A stretch of 64,000 bases of DNA from contig NC_092631.1 in assembly GCF_039555335.1 (NCBI RefSeq), forward strand, positions 15,538,305-15,602,304. The letters are read 5' to 3'. Under the pieces are notes generated by a model. The model had not been told where the DNA came from. It did no database searches and saw only the letters and a list, made by a program, of their open reading frames with translations. Shown in pieces: positions 35,110 to 46,400 of the stretch (positions within the stretch are counted from its first letter, which is position 1; the number at the start of each line of letters is the position of its first letter). The stretch is from Amphiura filiformis (Eukaryota > Echinodermata > Ophiuroidea > Amphilepidida > Amphiuridae). The position numbers and the translations under genes were made by a program.

Positions 35110-38038
35110 GGGAGTGTTCAGAAATACTTTGGTGGGGGGGGGGCTGGTAAAAAAGGAGGGGGGCCAAAAAAGTTTTGGACCTTAAAAGAGGGGGGACCAA
35201 AAGTTTTAGGTGGTAGGAAAGGGGGGCCAAAAAAGTTTTCCTCTTCAAAACCCAAAATTTTCGCACGCTTCGCGCGCATTGTAACCCTCTATATCACTTT
35301 TAAAATGGGCAAGTTTTAGTTTTCAGTACTTTTGTTTGAAAAAATGATGGCACTTAGTGTACACATATCTATTAATTACTTGGGGAGAGCGGGGAGTGTT
35401 CGCCCTATTTTTTTCTGACCAGCCTAGCGATGTCAATTCTAAGGTTAGTGATGACCTGATTAGCCCATGTGAAAGCCCTATGTCTTGGCTATATACGCCA
35501 CAATCTCAGAACTACGGGCATTACAATAGCAACAGGATAGAGCAAACAACAATTTTTTGCAAAGTGGCGAACTTGCCCCATATTGGGGCAGGTTCGCCCA
35601 TATGGTGGGATAAGTTCACCCTAAATCAAAAAAGGTTAAAACATTGCTTAACAATAACATATTCAATACAAATATTTAGCAAGGGTTTACAGGGCATTCA
35701 TTTTCTTCTGGGGAGTTACTAAATTTATTGCAGGGGTCGGCGTCATGGTAAAATGTAGGGGTCCAAAGTGAGCTTTATCATATTTTTTTATACAATTTTG
35801 GGGGGATTATGGATTAGGACATAAACAGTGGTATGAGTAATACTGATACCATATAACTAAAAAACATGCTTTTCAGTAGTTTTACCTTGTTTAATGGTAT
35901 AATTATCAATATTTTGCATAATACGCTGATGGGGCAGGTCCGCCCACCAGTTTGTAGACTATGCCATAGTCGATTTTTGATAAATAAAAATGTTATTAAT
36001 CATGCATGATGAAAGCATTCAGTTGAACTCGATATTATACTGATATTTAGTAGGCCTACATCAAAATACTAGTATAAAATGGTTATGAAAAAGTTTAGGC
36101 TATATAATTATATTTGTGACAGTAAAAGTAAAGTATAGGCCCTACGTAGGCTTATATTATTGAATGCAACATATCATAATGGCATAATTATAATGACACT
36201 TCAATACTGAACAATTCTAATTTTAGAATCTGCCAGTTTATTATCCGAAAAACCGACTATGGACTTTCACTTTTAAGCAGAACTTTACCCCGGACTCACA
36301 CACTGTCAATCATACTTGTTTATCAATAAAATCTAACCACAAGACTAAGCATGGTGGTACAATACGCGCTAGATGCATACGTTCATCCACCAGCACAAAA
36401 GCGCCGCATTCCCTAGATAGTTGTGTACCATGTATAGTTATAATGGTACCAGTACGCGTCGGGAGGATTTAAACAATAACGAGATCTGGGCGTCCAATCA
36501 CAAGCCAGATTCATTTTTAAAGATGCATTACATCATCACCAATTTTAGTTAGGCCAGAAATTGGCCTAACTCTCAAAACAAAGTCAGTAGTCCACTTGGG
36601 AAGCTAACAAACAGAGGGCGTACGGTGACTGAAAAGATCAGTTGTGAAAATCTATCAATTGTGCACTCATTAATTAAATCAGAGTTTTAAGCTTAAATGT
36701 AATAGCCAGAGTAGTGCACAATTGGCAAGTGGACTACGGAGAAGTCTAACCAGTTTGGGGTAAGTCCGCCCAGGGCCAATATAGGGTGAACATGCCCCAT
36801 TCTCAAAGGGGCGAACGTACCCCTTGTGCACATCTTTGTATTTTCCTCAGGGTATGCAAAATACAAATCGAATGCCGAATTTATAACTGCATTAAATCTT
36901 TGACAAATCTAATATGTTCCTAATACAGATTTCCATTAAAACCATCTGTATTTATGTATCGATGATAATACAACATTATTCATGCAAGAAAAAATTACGT
37001 TTTCGGGTAATTTTTTCGTTTTGACTGCAGTTCGATGAACACGTTCCTATATGTCGCGTAGCTAATATGAGAAGTTTATAATGACCTATGTCCCCTAATT
37101 TTGCCATCACCAAATTCCCAGATAGCCGTAGTGCTGAGAATAACGGGGTGGGCCGTGGGCGAACCTGCCCCTAGGGCGAACACTCCCCGCTCTCCCCTAT
37201 AACATTAAAGATGATCAGCAACATGCAACATCTGGGTTGGTCTAAGAAATACTGGCACTTGTTATCATAGAATTTTATATCTCTCCAAAGTAGGCTATAA
37301 ATATGATTATGTACCAATCTGATCAAAATACATCAAGAAAACATTGCAAATAAATTGGATTTCTTTGCACGTAAACTGCACACTTCAGTTTATTATTTCT
37401 AATTGCTTTTTTGCAAAATTATTTTGTACACATAGGGCAGAGTGGACGTGGGCACAGGCCCAGGTACCACGGTCTTTGGGGGCCAAACCGATACCTGTGT
37501 ACATTTGCGTGACCAAATTAATCTCATATTTGACCATTTTAGCTTTTTGCATAAATTCGTTCCAATTTCAACAATATTTGACCATTCAAGCTTCAATATG
37601 GCCAAAATTTTTGCGCGGTTCGTACTATCATAATAGCCAAGGATCCAAATTATGCTGATGTGCCTATGTACCTCCAAATAAATCCTCTATTTCATTTATC
37701 CCTGTAAAATCAGATAAACACCCTGATTTGGGACAAATCTAAATTAAGTATAAAATGAAAATTTCCTTGTGCTTGTATATTTCATGCGCAATTGTCCCAC
37801 CGGGAATGTGTCAAACATTTGCCTCCCTCAATGACATGTGACCCAGATACCACACCACTGGAAACAACACTATTAAGAATGTTTGTTATACGATAATGGG
37901 GGGGTCAAAAAGTTTTGTCTGTCAAAAGAGGGGGGGTCAAAAAAGTTTAGCGGTCCATCGAGGGGGGTCAAAAAAGTTTTCGAGTGAAAAATATGAGGAA
38001 GACCAGCCCCCCCTACCAAAGTATTAATGAACACTCCC
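35110..38038. mobile_element. PIF/Harbinger-like element (family F), copy 2, with nested insertion
   Basis: The ends GGGAGTGTTCAGAAATACTT and GTATTAATGAACACTCCC match family F; TAA flanks both sides (35107-35109, 38039-38041). Its ggggtcaaaaaagtttt blocks correspond to the copy at 17551. The middle (35382-37198) is a different inserted element. Confidence 0.8.
35382..37198. mobile_element. 1.8-kb TIR element with internal GGGCAGGTTCGCCC-type motifs
   Basis: GGGGAGAGCGGGGAGTGTTC is perfectly inverted at the right (GAACACTCCCCGCTCTCCCC). Inside, variants of ggggcaggttcgccc and gggcgaac...gcccc recur near 35568, 35597, 35932, 36760 and 36800. The ORF at 35357-35722 is not like any known protein. 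No target duplication was resolved and the superfamily is unknown. Confidence 0.75.
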
Positions 38039-38046
38039 TAACTACA

Positions 38047-39082
38047 TCCCAGCAAACACAAAACGTTTTCGACATCATTCGCAAAAGGTTATAAAAGGTT
38101 GTCAGAAAACGTTTAAATGTCGGGTTATATAAAGGGTATATTAAGAGTATAAAACGTTTTCATAACCTTAAAAAGATTTTTGATAATCAGTCCCAGAACA
38201 ACGCCAAATATGGATTAAAAGACCTTTGACCTTGGATGTACAACAGCATGTTATGATCTAATGGGAAACTGTGCACATCAACAAACACCATTTCTATCAA
38301 AAAGGCAACGGCCGATATAATTTGAAACCACATAAATTACTAGAGTTGGTTCTTCTGTTGGATTTGGACCAAGCTTTAGAATATCGAATGTTGCGTTTTG
38401 AAATAAAACAAACCAGAAATTTATCACCCATTGTAAAAGATATGGCACATGTACCGAATACATGTACATACATTGGCTGACCTTGTGGATTTCCTGGCCC
38501 AGCCATGCTAACCACATAAGGAGATTATACGATTAACCTAGTGCAGCTATTGTCATAGCAGGGTATTATTATGTAATACTCCTGATCCATATTTGGCGTT
38601 CTCTTGGACTGATAATCTACTGCTCAGCAAATAAAAATGTTTTACAGAAAACGTTTAAATGTCGGGTTATATAGACATTCTAAACAGAATGTTATTTTGG
38701 GGTTGAAAAAAATATTTTTCGAAAAATGTTTGGCCAAAATATTTTCAATAACGTTTTAAAAACGTTTTCATGACCTTTATATAACCCGACATTTAAATGT
38801 TTTAGTAAAAAAAACATTTTAAGAACATTTCTGTGTTTGCTGGGTTCAAATATTTTAACATAATGTTATTTAAGTATTGACACAATATTTGGCAAAAATG
38901 TTTGCAAAAATAGTTTACAATAACATTTTTGAAAGCATTTAAAAATATTGTTGTAGTGTGTTTTCATACAAAACGTTATCATGACCTTTATATAACCCGA
39001 CATTTTAATGTTATTAAAATGTTTTTACTTAAACCAAAAGCCAAAATATAACTTATTTAAAACGTTTTTGTGTTTGCTGGGA
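38047..39082. mobile_element. MITE family D, copy 2, carrying family E
   Basis: TCCCAGCAAACACAAAACG and GTTTTTGTGTTTGCTGGGA are the family D ends. The interior matches the copy at 22736 in reverse. Family E is inserted at 38187, and the uninterrupted sequence is visible in copy 1 near 23285. Confidence 0.85.
38187..38612. mobile_element. 426-bp PIF/Harbinger-like MITE (family E), copy 2
   Basis: It is an inverted copy of 2720-3145, same length, with only a few substitutions over the parts compared. In family D copy 1 the empty site reads GATTATC (23290); here TAA is duplicated around the insert, consistent with a 3-bp target duplication. Confidence 0.85.
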
Positions 39083-39206
39083 TGTTCCCATTACAGATGG
39101 TCCTCCACACCCTGCCCAATGGTAAATCCGGCTCTGTTTAGGGTATTAAAGTTTAGGATTACAGTGAGGATTATGATTAGGGTTAGAGTAGATAAGTGGG
39201 TGCTTA

Positions 39207-41131
39207 AGGCCCGGTCACACTATGACGGACGATAAGCAACGAAAGGTGACGAACGTGAAAATCACAAAACGTTGACGGCAAAGCGACGACAAAAAGAGGA
39301 AAAACAAGATTCGGTGACTAGTGGGAACGACCTTTAGCGACAACACGACGGCAAGGGACGAAAGGCTGCGGCAGGAAACGGAGACTAGCGACCAAATCCG
39401 GACGTTGTCTGGGCGATGAGTGACGAAGTCTCGACGGAGCCCGACAACAAGCAACGAGGTCAGACGGCTGGCAGCGGATTTGCTTGCGGCAAGGAACGGC
39501 AGCTGACGGTGGATTGCGGTGATGATGACGTGACTCAGCAGCCGACATCAAAGCCTGTGTGTGTGTGTGTGCGGGTCGTATACATGGTATAGTCCCCTTT
39601 GGCGTTCCCAATCTTCACAACGTTCTGATCATCCACTCAAAAATATCAATATCAATAATAATCAAAAATATTAACATCAATATCAACAATAATCAAAAAT
39701 AGTAAAATCAATATCAATAATAATCCAAACTATTAATATCTATATCAATAATAATCAGGATTATTAACATCAATATCAATAATAATCAAAAATATTACAC
39801 ATATCAATAATAAACAAAAATAGTAAAATCAATATCAATAATAATCCATTAAAATATCTATTTCAATAATAATCAAAAATATCAACATCAATATCAATAG
39901 TAATCAAAAATATTACACATATCAATAATATTCAAAAATATTACACATATCAATAATAATCAAAACTATTAATATCTTTATCAATAATAATCAAAAATGT
40001 TACCATCAATATCAATAATAATCAAAAATATTACCATCAATATCAATAATAATCAAAAATATTACACATATCAATAATAATATAAAAAACCCAATATAAA
40101 TATCAATAATAATCAAATATAGTAAAATCAATATAAATAATAATCTAAACTTTTAATATCTATATCAATAATAATCAAAAATATTAACATCAATATCAAT
40201 TAGGCCTATTATAATCAAAGATATTAATATCAATATCAATAATAATCAAAACTATTAATATCTTTATCAATAATAATCAAAAATGTTACCATCAATATCA
40301 ATAATAATCAAAAATATTACCATCAATATCAATAATAATAAAAAATATTACACATATCAATAATAATATAAAAAAACCAATATAAATATCAATAATAATC
40401 AAATATAGTAAAATCAATATAAATAATAATCTAAACTTTTAATATCTATATCAATAATAATCAAAAATATTAACATCAATATCAATTAGGCCTATTATAA
40501 TCAAAGATATTAATATCAATATCAATAATAATAAAAAATATTACACATATCAAAAATAAAAAAAAAAATTAATATAAATATCAATAGGAATCAAAATATG
40601 AAAATCAATATTAATAATAATCCAAATTATTATATCAATATCAATATATCAATAATGATCAAAATATTATCATCAATATCAAAAACAATATCAATAATAA
40701 TCAGAAATATTAATATTTTTGATTATTATTGATACTATTTTCTTTTTATATGAACTTTAAAATTGCATCGTGCCGGATAGTCTATTGAAATCGAAGTGAC
40801 GTTTACCAACGACTACCAACGAAATTGTGACGACCTCAAAACGACTAGACACGGCCTCGCACGGTATGGAAACGTCAAAGAAATGAGGGTTACGGTCTCC
40901 AACGAAATCTGAACGGAATCACAACTGATTCTTTTGCCGTCACAAAATTTTCAACATGTTGAAAATTTGCCGACGAACGCGACGAATAATTGCGGCCGTC
41001 TGCGGTCGCTAACGGATTCGTCAGCGACAACTAACGGCAGCACACGGTGAGTGACGGTAAATTCAAAATTGCAATTCGCAGCTTAACGTCGCTTGCCGTT
41101 CACCCCTATTCGTCATAGTGTGACCGGGCCT
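39207..41131. mobile_element. Harbinger-like TIR element filled with AT-rich satellite
   Basis: AGGCCCGGTCACACTATGACG at the left is perfectly inverted at the right (CGTCATAGTGTGACCGGGCCT). TTA flanks both sides (39204-39206, 41132-41134). Subterminal regions are rich in acgac/gtcgt motifs. The middle is the satellite listed next. No transposase. Confidence 0.8.
39640..40725 (+). repeat. AT-rich satellite, TATCAATAATAATCAAAAATAT type
   Basis: More than 30 imperfect units of about 24-36 bp built from ATCAATATCAATAATAATC and AAAATATTA. Higher-order repeats are visible: a block of roughly 240 bp that includes taggcctattataatc is repeated near 40190 and 40480. Confidence 0.85.
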
Positions 41132-41134
41132 TTA

Positions 41135-43320
41135 GTACTGTTAAACACTTCTCGATTTCATTTTCCCATTCTCACATGGGTATAAAATAAGCATGATAAG
41201 TGGCCGCTGCTGGTCAAAGTACAATCTTGAAGGAAGTATATAATTTGGTTCACCTCAAGTTTGATAGTGACGTCAATGCTATTTCGCGTTCGCGCCGCTG
41301 TTAACCTTTTGGGGGAATTTCCCATAATCCTTTGCAAAGTACTTTTTCGGTGATGCACACATCGCTACTGCGCATACGTTGAACTGCGTGGTAACGATAT
41401 GCGCATCGGTGATGACGTATTCCACGTTAAATTTGCAAAGGCTTTCGGGAATTACCGAAATGGTCTATTGCCAGGTGTGATGTGCAATGTAGCGTTTCTA
41501 TCCATTAACCTAATTTGCATACTGAGGACTTTGAAATGAAACCACTTCCACTACCATTCGCACGCAAAAGCAATTAATTTGCACCGGTGATATCGATTAT
41601 TAAACCAGAGAAACCGCCGACTTATTTGATATGAACATGATACACTAATAACCTCACAGAGCAGCATCTGGTACGTCCCAGCATCTGTCTTTCTGGGACA
41701 AACATACTGAAGGGACATGGAACTAATATTTTTTAGCAAAGCCTTGCTAAAGGTCTGCTTTTGCTCGGTTCTTCTTTCGTCTTTTTTCTTCTGTTAATAA
41801 TATCATAATGTATATTCAAAGCCAAATCCGTTTGACCATTGGTCACTATAGAAGAATCCAACGAGCCAAGTGATGGTAAGAATTCAGTCTGCCATTACTG
41901 GGTCCCGTCTGCACCAAACTAGTGTTGTTCCTGCCCAATTGGGTGGATTAAATCCGCTTAAAAATCGATGTTGAATTGTATTGTGTGGTAAACTTTCATC
42001 ATTCTTTTGTCTACGTGTAACCCGGGTGATGGAATGCAGTTTAATATCCCCGCCAAGGCCACACCATTTCACATTTTAGGGGGAATAGACCTAAGCGGGG
42101 ACCCAGCTATGTCTGTCATTGAGGTGTTGGAATGCGTGAAATTGGATTCGTCTATACACTAATCCGTCGAGCCAAGTGATGGTCAAAATATATTCCGCCA
42201 TGGGCCATCCGCACAAAACTGGTGTTGTAATTGCCCAATTGGGTGGAAAAGCGCTGGTTCAAAATCAATCTTATTGTATTGCATTGTAAACGTTCGGCAT
42301 CATTTTGTCACACGGGACGGGTGATGGAACATAGTTTAAAATTTCCGCAAAGCCTGCATCATTTCACATTTCAGGTGCGGGATGGTCCACTTCAATGGCT
42401 GCTATTGACGTGTAGGAATGCGTTGAATCGGATATAGGACCATTGCGTGGGGAAACATGTCACATGACAACTGGGGGTCAAATTGTCTAGGATAAATTCT
42501 GTAGTGTAAGATTTTAAAAATGCTCTCTGTGTATTTTATATATCTATTTTGCTGTTGTAGAGTAAGAGTTTTCTGTAAAGCGCACTGAGACCTTGTTACT
42601 TGCGCTCTATAAATGCCTTTTTATTATTATTATTATTATTATAAATGTCATCCATCATGTCCATTGATCCTTATGACCAAAAACGTGATTTTCAATAAAA
42701 AAAAAAAGCTACTCCTTCCACATATGACTTACACACATGCATGAGCTTTTATTGAGATCAAAGGTCATTTAGGGGTCATTTCTGGTATATGTTACCAATA
42801 CAAAATGGTGCTGCTTCCGCAAATACATAGCACGATGATGTTACTTGATTATAAAAGCATGGGCTGGTGGCACAAATGTCACGTGAACAATTCGTGGTCA
42901 TACACAATTATGATGGCCGAAAATGTGAATTTTTGTGCTTTTCACTAAAAATGCTACTCCTTTCACAGATTCAGTCGTAACAATGTACCTTGACCAAATT
43001 AAAACTCGCCGGCTCCGTCCGGTTCCATTTGACTTCTATTGGTTCTAAATAATGGAAACCGGGCGGAACCAGTAGGAAACTGCCGGTCGAGTTTGGATTT
43101 CATCCCTTACGGAAAGTAAAAATCAGAACAACAAGCACGTGACATATATGTTTCCTAATTATTGTAGCTTTGGTTTGTAATACAGCACATATGCAAGAAT
43201 GGTTTATCTGGTTATAGAGTACGTCACTCTCAGTAAACGGTAAAGACCTGGCCAATTGGGCGATTAGTTTCATGTAGACTGTTTGGTAAGAAAGAACGAC
43301 CCATCTTATTGGTCAACAGT
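41135..43320. other. Intergenic with SINE/LINE tails, no gene seen
   Basis: The region upstream of the modular gene contains two diverged direct copies (about 41820-42120 and 42140-42440) sharing GAGCCAAGTGATGGT and GCCCAATTGGGTGGA, with a third fragment at 55706-55775. It also contains a retroposon tail and a repeat shared with 46770-46880 (aaaatggtgctgcttccg). No credible exon. Confidence 0.5.
42525..42643 (+). repeat. Retroposon 3' tail ending in (ATT)n
   Basis: GTAAAGCGCACTGAGACC, then GCGCTCTATAAATGCC, then a TTATTATTATT run. This is a widespread SINE/LINE tail type in marine invertebrates. The 5' part is not clear. Confidence 0.6.
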
Positions 43321-43324
43321 GAAG

Positions 43325-43332
43325 TGACGTCA
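43325..43332. promoter_or_regulatory. Consensus CRE (TGACGTCA)
   Basis: A perfect palindromic cAMP-response/ATF element, 37 bp upstream of the TATA box and about 70 bp upstream of the inferred transcription start of the modular gene. The position is typical of functional CREs; binding is inferred. Confidence 0.55.
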
Positions 43333-43368
43333 AAAACCTGATTAAAATTATTTCCAGTTTTATTTCTG

Positions 43369-43376
43369 TATAAATA
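43369..43376 (+). promoter_or_regulatory. TATA box of the modular secreted-protein gene
   Basis: TATAAATA lies roughly 30 bp upstream of a plausible start around 43400 (cagcttcagttcagttgg). A short leader then reaches the ATG/donor at 43464-43466. Confidence 0.6.
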
Positions 43377-43399
43377 TCACTGCATATAACCAGCTTCAG

Positions 43400-43466
43400 T
43401 TCAGTTGGAACATCTTTATCCCGGATCTTTTCGACGAAGCATCTGAATCACTAACCCTTTGTCATG
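43400..43466 (+). other. Exon 1 (leader, ends with ATG)
   Basis: Mostly 5' UTR. The last three bases ATG abut a good donor (GTAAGT). Splicing to exon 2 gives Met-Met, so either ATG could start translation. The transcription start is estimated from the TATA box. Confidence 0.55.
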
Positions 43467-46400
43467 GTAAGTTTAAATTACGTTATGTTGGTAATTTTTT
43501 AATATTTCGAGGGAATAACCAGATTTCAGTGTTATTTATATCCATCAAGCGGTTTCTTTAAAACTTCCCGAGATGTCTAACTGCTTCTTTAAACAACTTA
43601 AGGAAAAAATGAATGAATTTTCGATATTGGTTTCCATGACTGATTGATAAACACTGTCCAACAGAAACTAAGGCACAACATCTTTTTTGGTCCGATAGCG
43701 CTATCGGTGCCCGAAGAGGTACCGATGAGCCTTTTTATCGTGCCCTGAACATTTTTACAGTACATATATTTTTTTAAAATTTAAATGAAAAACAATAATA
43801 CTATGCAACTGTTCATTCTTATGCTTAATTCAATTTATTACATCTCCAGGGTGTGATGTTAAGAGTCATCGGTACCTAACCGGGAACCGATAGTTCTATA
43901 GGACCAAATTCGATGTGGTGCTTAATGGTAAAGAGAAAAATTATGCAACCCACGATTCGGGCTGACACTTATTGTGGCAACCTTCTCTAAAGTAGACATA
44001 TTTAACGTGTTCTTTGACAAATGTTAAAATTAAAACGTTTTCTGTATGATGTTCCTCAGTGATATTAGATATTGAAATAATTGTAACAATTCAGATTTAA
44101 ATCAACTTACATCGGATTGTTTATATATTATTGTGGTGTTTTTTAATTTATGATTTATTAATTTAATAATTATTAAAGATATGCAGCTATCAGGCCCTTG
44201 GATGTTTTTTTTTTAAATATTAGCCACTCTCTGTTAGCCACTAGCAGTATAGGTGACCGTATTTTCCGGAATTGGTTAGGGTTATCATGGTTATGGATAG
44301 GGTTATGGATAGGGTTAGAGTTAGGGCTTCCGGCAACCTTTTTCAGATCTTTCAGACACGTACTAAATTCCAGTTCTGCTGTGAGATAGGCCTATTCCAT
44401 ATAAACTCAAGGTCACGATCTTTTTATATTTTTACTTTTGTTGAATTGTTTTTTCAACCTTTTTTCAGATCTTTTTTAATTTTCCGGATACGTAAGTTCT
44501 GCTGAGAGATACTCTAAACTTGCGGTCACATTCTTTGGATATCCAAGTACTTTAAAAATTTGTATGCCCATGTTGTTGATTGTTTTCAACCTTATTTTTT
44601 CAGATGAATTTTGTCTCGCTAATGTGCATAGTGGGCTTGGTAGGGTCTGCTATAGCCACCGAAGGTAAATATCTTTTATTTTTAAAGTCCACTGTATTAT
44701 GTTTCAGTTGTTATGCACCATTCATTCATTCATTCATTCATTCATTCATTCATTCATTCATTCATTCATTCATTCATTCATTCATTCATTCATTCATTCA
44801 TTCATTCATTCATTCATTCGGACATTACATAGCGTGATACGCGCGCTTCATTGGGGGGTCCAAGCTAGTTGAGTAAATGGGAGCGATATACAGCAGTAGC
44901 CGCGATTCACCAAACGTTTCTAAAAGGCTGCTAGAATAAGAAACATTTTAATGCTATTTTATTGCACATGCTGAAGAAGCCTGATTACCTTTTTAAAATA
45001 GCCGAGGGGAAGCGTTTTCAATGAAATATTTTTTGTGTACAAACTGAAGTATCATAATTATGTATAAAAGAATATTTGAATATTAACTGAACATAACGAT
45101 TCGTGATACCAAATCATGCTACAGTTTATATGGTTTAGGAGGCAGAGAAATATACGCCAAAATATTTTCTGAATGTAGTCAAAATAAAGGCCGAAAAGGG
45201 TATGAAAACTATGTAAAATTTACATAGGTCCCCACTAAAGATTACTGTTTCGTCTTTATGGGAATCTAATCTTTTAATATCTGAAAGAAACTTTGGGGTC
45301 TTATGTGGACTTTCACTGTAAATTCCACATTCCACACCGTCTTACAAGAAAAATGTTAGACTGACTACCTACCTTGCAAACCAACGCGATGAGCACACTC
45401 AGCGAAATCAAAAGCGATTATGTATTATGTATGTATCATTCTGTCATATGCCCCTCGTATTGTCTGTATTCGCTCGAGAATTCAACACATAAACATAAAC
45501 TTAAAAGAGGGAGAGCGTGGCGCAATGGTTAGGGTACTTGCCTTTAGTGCATGAGGTCCCGGGTTCGATTCCCGGCGGTGGCGATTTGCTGGGATATTGA
45601 CTTGGAAAAAAAGTCTGAAATTAATTGGCAATTTCTGTAGATTAAATTCAGACTTCCGCTCTCCCCATGGTTCATTTAGAATTGGGTATGAAAGTACTCC
45701 GTCCTTCGGAGGGGACGTTAAGCCGTCGGTCCCGTGTACAGAGAACCATACCTGTACATGTATATCGCAGCCAGGTTCGAAAAGAGTAGGGTGTTAACCC
45801 TGACTGTTCCCAACCCGTCCGGGTGTTCAAATGGACCCCAATGGAAATAAGCTTCAATAGAGGCTTTCTTGGGTTATCCAGGGTTGTAAAAAAAACCCCG
45901 AACAAATCAAATCAAAAATCAAAAAACCATGATACACTGACGTTCAATGACTATGCTAGCGCCGTGGGTTCGAGCCCCACCTTTGCCAAATGTAATTTTT
46001 TTGGGGCTTGGCGAATTTAAGTATGGCGTAGGGAGGAGTGGGAGTGATCACTCAAACGAGGAGAATAATTGAACATGTGGCATCACGGCGGCATTCGTCA
46101 TCGGGCTAAGTGTTTTTAAAATACGTAAAAAACAACTTGATTTTAATGCTAATTATAGCACATTCTGAGGAAGTCTGATCTTTTTGAAATAGCCGAGTAG
46201 GCGGGTTTACAATGAAATATTTTTGTGCTAAAACTGAAGCATCCTATATATAAAGGAATATATGAATATTAACTGCGCAACATATATAACGATTCGTGAT
46301 ACCCAATTGTGGTACAGTTGGGACTGGGCGAATATATGTATGACATAGAGAGGAGTGATGTGGCATAATACATACCGAATCGCTATTTATTGTTCCTCTC

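Noticed and set aside
35357-35722. 121-residue ORF
   Set aside because: It spans the border of a nested TIR element and matches no family I know.
44580-44837. ORF continuing past the signal peptide into HSFIHSFI repeats
   Set aside because: The repeat part is the (ATTC)n microsatellite after a good splice donor at 44665.
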